From contig NC_091565.1 of assembly GCF_042767895.1 (NCBI RefSeq), positions 36,292,870 through 36,305,369 on the forward strand: DNA of 12,500 bases, read 5' to 3'. This document shows, piece by piece, positions 8,519 to 12,500 of the stretch; position 1 is the stretch's first letter; each line of letters opens with the position of its first letter. This stretch comes from Penaeus vannamei (taxonomy: Eukaryota > Arthropoda > Malacostraca > Decapoda > Penaeidae). Below the pieces are notes generated by a model. That model did no database searches. It saw only the letters and a list, made by a program, of their open reading frames with translations, and was not told the origin of the DNA. Position numbers and translations under genes: made by a program.

Positions 8519-8720
8519 TGTAAGGTATACACCTAGCTAAGGCCAGGTGCTAATCTATGTAGAGGAGCCCGAATTATCTCCCGTGAGGCAGGAGAGGCTT
8601 AGGGACCAAGTGAGATCAGGGGTCCCGTTCACTCCCCTTGAAAATAGAAAAAAAATATGTTGAAGAGAGTCTATTTAGGATGTTGCTGTTCCTTCTCTAG
8701 AGTCCTTCCGCAACAGAACA
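8519..8720. other. U5-like unique 3' end of the 5' LTR
   Basis: About 200 bases of mixed composition between the tandem array and the predicted LTR end. No frame, repeat or motif that I can name is present. An A-run (8648-8656) and a purine/pyrimidine stretch near the array are visible. Its counterpart in the 3' LTR is outside the window. Confidence 0.5.
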
Positions 8721-10118
8721 AGAGAACGAGCGAGAGAACGAGGAGAGAATGAGCGAGAGAACGAGGAGAGAATGAGCGAGAGAACGAGGAGAGAATGAGC
8801 GAGAGAACGAGGAGAGAATGAGCGAGAGAACGAGGAGAGAATGAGCGAGAGAACGAGGAGAGAATGAGCGAGAGAACGAGGAGAGAATGAGCGAGAGAAC
8901 GAGGAGAGAATGAGCGAGAGAACGAGGAGAGAATGAGCGAGAGAACGAGGAGAGAATGAGCGAGAGAACGAGGAGAGAATGAGCGAGAGAACGAGGAGAG
9001 AATGAGCGAGAGAACGAGGAGAGAATGAGCGAGAGAACGAGGAGAGAATGAACGAGGAGAACGAGGAGAGAATGAACGAGAGAATGAGCGAGAGAACAAG
9101 GAGAGAATGAACGAGAGAACAAGGAGAGAATGAACGAGGAGAACGAGGAGAGAATGAACGAGGAGAACGAGGAGAGAATGAACGAGGAGAACGAGGAGAG
9201 AATGAGCGAGAGAACGAGGAGAGAATGAGCGAGAGAACGAGGAGAGAATGAGCAGAGAGAACGAGGAGAGAATGAGCAGAGAGAACGAGGAGAGAATGAG
9301 TAGAGAGAACGAGGAGAGAATGAGCGAGAGAACGAGGAGAGAATGAGCGAGAGAACGAGGAGAGAATGAGCGAGAGAACGAGGAGAGAATGAGCGAGAGA
9401 ACGAGGAGAGAATGAGCGAGAGAACGAGGAGAGAATGAGCGAGAGAACGAGGAGAGAATGAGCGAGAGAACGAGGAGAGAATGAACGAGAGAACGAGGAG
9501 AGAATGAACGAGAGAACGAGGAGAGAATGAACGAAAGAACGAGGAGAGAATGAACGAGAGAACGAGGAGAGAATGAACGAGAGAACGAGGAGAGAATGAA
9601 CGAGAGAACGAGGAGAGAATGAACGAGAGAACGAGGAGAGAATGAACGAGAGAACAAGGAGAGAATGAGCGAGAGAACAAGGAGAGAATGAACGAGAGAA
9701 CAAGGAGAGAATGAACGAGAGAACAAGGAGAGAATGAGCGAGAGAACGAGGAGAGAATGAGCGAGAGAATGAGCGAGAGAACGAGGAGAGAATGAGCGAG
9801 AGAACGAGGAGAGAATGAGCGAGAGAACGAGGAGAGAATGAGCGAGAGAATGAGCGAGAGAACGAGCGAGAGAACGAGCGAGAGAACGAGGAGAGAATGA
9901 GCGAGAGAATGAGCGGGAGAACGAGCGAGAGAATGAGCGAGAGAATGAGCGAGAGAATGAGCGAGAGAATGAGTAAGAGAACGAGTAAGAGAATGAGTAA
10001 GAGAATGAGTAAGAGAATGAGTAAGAGAACGAGTAAGAGAACGAGTGAGAGAACGAGTGAGAGAACGAGTGAGAGAACGAGTGAGAGAACGAGGAGAGGA
10101 TGAGGAGAGAATGAGAGA
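8721..10118. repeat. GA-rich tandem array inside 5' LTR, 23-bp and 12-bp units
   Basis: The plus strand is almost pure A/G with regularly spaced C and T. The main unit is 23 bp, made of an 11-mer (gagagaacgag) and a 12-mer (gagagaatgagc). From about 8727 to 9050 it repeats nearly perfectly about 14 times. From 9050 to 9850 units vary: AGC or AAC spacers, ACGAGG or ACAAGG, and 24-bp forms with an extra A. The right end, 9850-10100, falls into plain 12-mers (GAGTAA and GAGTGA variants). The array lies downstream of the predicted promoter, so the sense transcript should carry it as a pyrimidine-rich leader segment. No protein is claimed from it. Confidence 0.95.
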
Positions 10119-10539
10119 AAACAAGTGAAGACGAGAAGAGAACGAGTCAGGGTAAGAATAGAGTAGAATCAGTAAAAGTTGATTAAAAGTATGGTAAAAA
10201 AATAAAATCCTACGTAAAATGAAAGGCAGACATTAAAAAAAGGAAATATTGCGTTAAAACAAAACAAAAATGAGCACCAACACTTGCTGCAACATTACTG
10301 TTAAAATATTAAAAGGAAACTTGAAAAATAAAACGTGACAAAAGTTAAATGAGCATCACTGGGTTCGTCTGTATTTACGCCTTATCTGCCTTTATCACTG
10401 CTTATTAAGGTTTCACGTCCAGCTTTAATAGTACCTAGGCAAGTAACACAACGGGGGTCAGTACAACCTGAGATTTTCCTGCTGCCGAGAGGGAGATGAA
10501 ACGCGACAAAGTCCAAGTTGACACTGTTTATTGGTTCAA

Positions 10540-10560
10540 GGTCCTGGAGGTTCCAGGACC
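10540..10560. promoter_or_regulatory. Perfect 9-bp inverted repeat with 3-base loop
   Basis: Arms GGTCCTGGA (10540-10548) and TCCAGGACC (10552-10560) are exact reverse complements around a 3-base loop. It abuts and shares one base with the CRE palindrome. If transcription starts near 10563 this would be a stable hairpin at the extreme 5' end of the RNA, and in the 3' LTR copy (1322-1342) just upstream of the polyadenylation signal. Confidence 0.5.
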
Positions 10561-10573
10561 CGTGACGTCACGG
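10560..10573. promoter_or_regulatory. Perfect 14-bp palindrome with CRE core
   Basis: CCGTGACGTCACGG is identical to its reverse complement and contains the full CREB/ATF site TGACGTCA. It lies 12 bases downstream of the candidate TATA box in the sense direction. Two further TGACGT words lie upstream (10882-10877, 11045-11040). Binding by a bZIP factor is inferred from the motif. Confidence 0.5.
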
Positions 10574-10585
10574 AACAACGAAACA

Positions 10586-10593
10586 TTTTTATA
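10586..10593 (-). promoter_or_regulatory. Candidate TATA box of the 5' LTR
   Basis: On the sense strand this reads TATAAAAA, in an AT-rich stretch. A start site 25-30 bases downstream would fall near 10563, within the CRE palindrome and hairpin described next. It is the best-placed TATA because AATAAA follows about 55 bases downstream, giving a short R region. The LTR is AT-rich and other TATA-like words occur, so this rests on spacing and motif only. Confidence 0.45.
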
Positions 10594-11316
10594 CATTTAT
10601 AATAATAAATACAGATAAAACACACAATGATGACAACATGATTCATAAAAACAAATGATTAATAAAATTTATGTTAAAAGCTTACCAATTGCAGAAATAA
10701 GAAAGATTAGGAATAATCGATAAAACATTCAAATGATGAAGCAGTAAAAATTAAAACCTAAGAGATTATATAAAACATGAAAAGTAATTAAAATAATAAA
10801 CAATACCTTATACCAAAACAGTAAAATGGATTAAGGAAAATAAGAACACACTTGCTAAAAATGAAAATAAAAAAATACGTCATGGGAGTGATAGATCCTC
10901 GACTAAATTATAAGAGTGTCAAATCAAGACTTTAGGTCTTCTAAAATGTATAAAAACTAAATAAAACTGTAAAAAAAAATATCTTCAGGGGAAGTAAAAG
11001 ATTAAAACTGAAATATAGATAAAAAAAAATAATAATGCAACGTCACGTCTCAATCAGAAATATAGATTACTTAATTCGAGGGTTCACAACTGGGTTTAGA
11101 ATTTAAACAAAATAAAAAACGCAACCTAAAATACTAAACTAAAAGTGGGATCCGTAAAACCAACAACTGCAACATTAATGTAAACATAACGAGGGGAAAG
11201 AAAACGGGCTTAGGGGGAACCATAGAAGTCACGCGCAGGTGACAAGTGCGCACAGGTGTCGCAGGAAGAGTGCCAACTGGAGTGCCGCGCCCTCTCGGTA
11301 ATTAATACACTCCACA

Positions 11317-11915
<599 letters not shown>

Positions 11916-11936
11916 AATGTATTTTTTTCTGTGTGT

Positions 11937-12050
11937 TTTGTAAAGATAAGTATTATTGATGATCTAGTGGGATAATACTTCGGACAGTCTTACTGTCAGT
12001 TAGTAATTGACAATGATTTTTTTTTTCTATTTGTAAAGATAAGTATTATT
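11937..12050 (+). repeat. Direct repeat of 21 bp, 93 bp apart
   Basis: The word TTTGTAAAGATAAGTATTAT plus one further T occurs at 11937-11957 and again at 12030-12050, both preceded by a T-run and CT. The first copy also forms one arm of a 9-bp inverted repeat (AAGTATTAT 11948-11956 and ATAATACTT 11972-11980). Confidence 0.8.
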
Positions 12051-12500
12051 TATGTTGAAGAAGGAAAGGGCATTGATTTTCATAATTATTCCATTTATGC
12101 TAATGTTGTGATGTAGCCTATCAGATCTATGAAAAAAATCTCTTATGCGTATCATGACTGGATGCTACCTAAATTAGACCTGTTCAGTTGTGCAATCGCC
12201 ATTTAAGGTATTGTGAACAAAGTGTAGTTTTGTTCAGATAAAATCAGATTTTCTAATAATAATAATAATAATAATAATAAAAATAATAATAAAACTAATT
12301 TTCAGGGACATGCTCCAATAGTTCTAAGGTAATTTGCTGAAATCTAGAATAAAAATCGACAACATCTAAAGTAATATTTATCTCTGCTCGTGAGAGCCCT
12401 TTTTCAAACCATTTTAAGCTGATTACACATTGCTATGGCCTCTGTCACTGTAACATTGGCTACCAACATGAATTTCAATGACTTGAATAAGTTATTTGAA
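12051..12500. other. Host flank, no gene seen
   Basis: AT-rich sequence with stops in all frames. Apart from the (TAA)n run I see no repeat, RNA gene or coding segment in it. Confidence 0.6.
12254..12293 (+). repeat. (TAA)n microsatellite
   Basis: About twelve TAA units with one interruption by extra A bases near 12280. Confidence 0.95.

Larger units (their letters stand above)
1..11316 (-). mobile_element. Ty3/Gypsy-type LTR retrotransposon, 3' LTR truncated by window edge
   Basis: Two near-identical direct repeats (1-2097 and 8519-11316) flank a gag-pol interior, with a tRNA-Leu primer binding site next to the right copy and a purine-rich tract next to the left copy. This fixes the sense direction as minus, with the right repeat as 5' LTR. 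Domain order is Gag, protease, RT, RNase H, integrase, which is the Ty3/Gypsy order and not Copia. No envelope frame follows pol. Window base 1 aligns with base 9231 of the 5' LTR, so about 0.7 kb of the 3' LTR lies outside and the target-site duplication cannot be checked. The flank at the visible end begins ATAAC. One stop in RT and the +1 offset of pol are the only interruptions seen in the coding part. Confidence 0.96.
8519..11316 (-). repeat. 5' LTR (complete, about 2.8 kb)
   Basis: In the sense direction the LTR starts TGTGGAGTG at 11316 and ends ...CCTTACA at 8519, giving the usual TGT...ACA ends. The right boundary is well supported because identity with the left LTR stops there; a further two bases (AT, 11317-11318) are also shared and could be chance or part of the end. 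The left boundary is inferred from the TG/CA rule and lies 15 bases from the primer binding site. A boundary directly at the site (8504) is also possible, because the matching end of the other LTR is outside the window. About half of the LTR is the GA-rich tandem array at 8721-10118. Confidence 0.88.

Noticed and set aside
8671..10124. Three overlapping minus-strand frames of 342-475 codons with Ser/Leu/Arg repeats
   Set aside because: They occur in every phase only because the repeat lacks stop codons on that strand; there is no domain and no start context, and they lie within the LTR.

Overview
The window holds most of one large Ty3/Gypsy-type LTR retrotransposon (Metaviridae-like) on the minus strand, followed on the right by about 1.2 kb of AT-rich host DNA. 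There are no bacterial features. The host is a eukaryote and most likely an invertebrate: metazoan-style Gypsy gag-pol, long (TA)n and (TAA)n microsatellites and AT-rich flanks. A decapod crustacean would fit, but that is a guess from general character, not from a host gene.

Layout, read right to left (the element's sense direction): host flank 12500-11317; complete 5' LTR about 11316-8519; primer binding site matching a tRNA-Leu 3' end at 8503-8486; a leader with 57-bp tandem repeats 8485-7781; gag 7780-6116; pol 6324-2263 in the +1 frame relative to gag, with the gag zinc knuckle inside the overlap; purine-rich tract 2110-2098; and the 3' LTR from 2097 to beyond the left edge. By alignment to the 5' LTR about 0.7 kb of the 3' LTR is missing, which would make the element about 12.0 kb. 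There is no room for an env gene.

Gag carries a capsid-like core and two zinc knuckles (CHHC, CCHC). Pol carries protease (DTG), reverse transcriptase (YLDD), RNase H, an HHCC integrase with a perfect D-D-35-E core and a GPY/F-like C-terminal module. Pol is broken by one in-frame amber stop (4383-4381) in the RT domain just after the catalytic palm, so this copy is otherwise open but probably not autonomous unless the stop is read through.

The most unusual part is the LTR. It is about 2.8 kb, and half of it is a purine-rich (GA) tandem array with a 23-bp unit that looks like a 12-bp unit plus an 11-bp derivative. The 1.2 kb of unique LTR sequence is identical between the two LTRs apart from one base in an A-run, so the insertion is recent. 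The arrays nevertheless differ by whole 12-bp steps. The unique LTR part also holds a compact TATA box / hairpin / CRE-palindrome / AATAAA cluster that reads as the core promoter and polyadenylation region.
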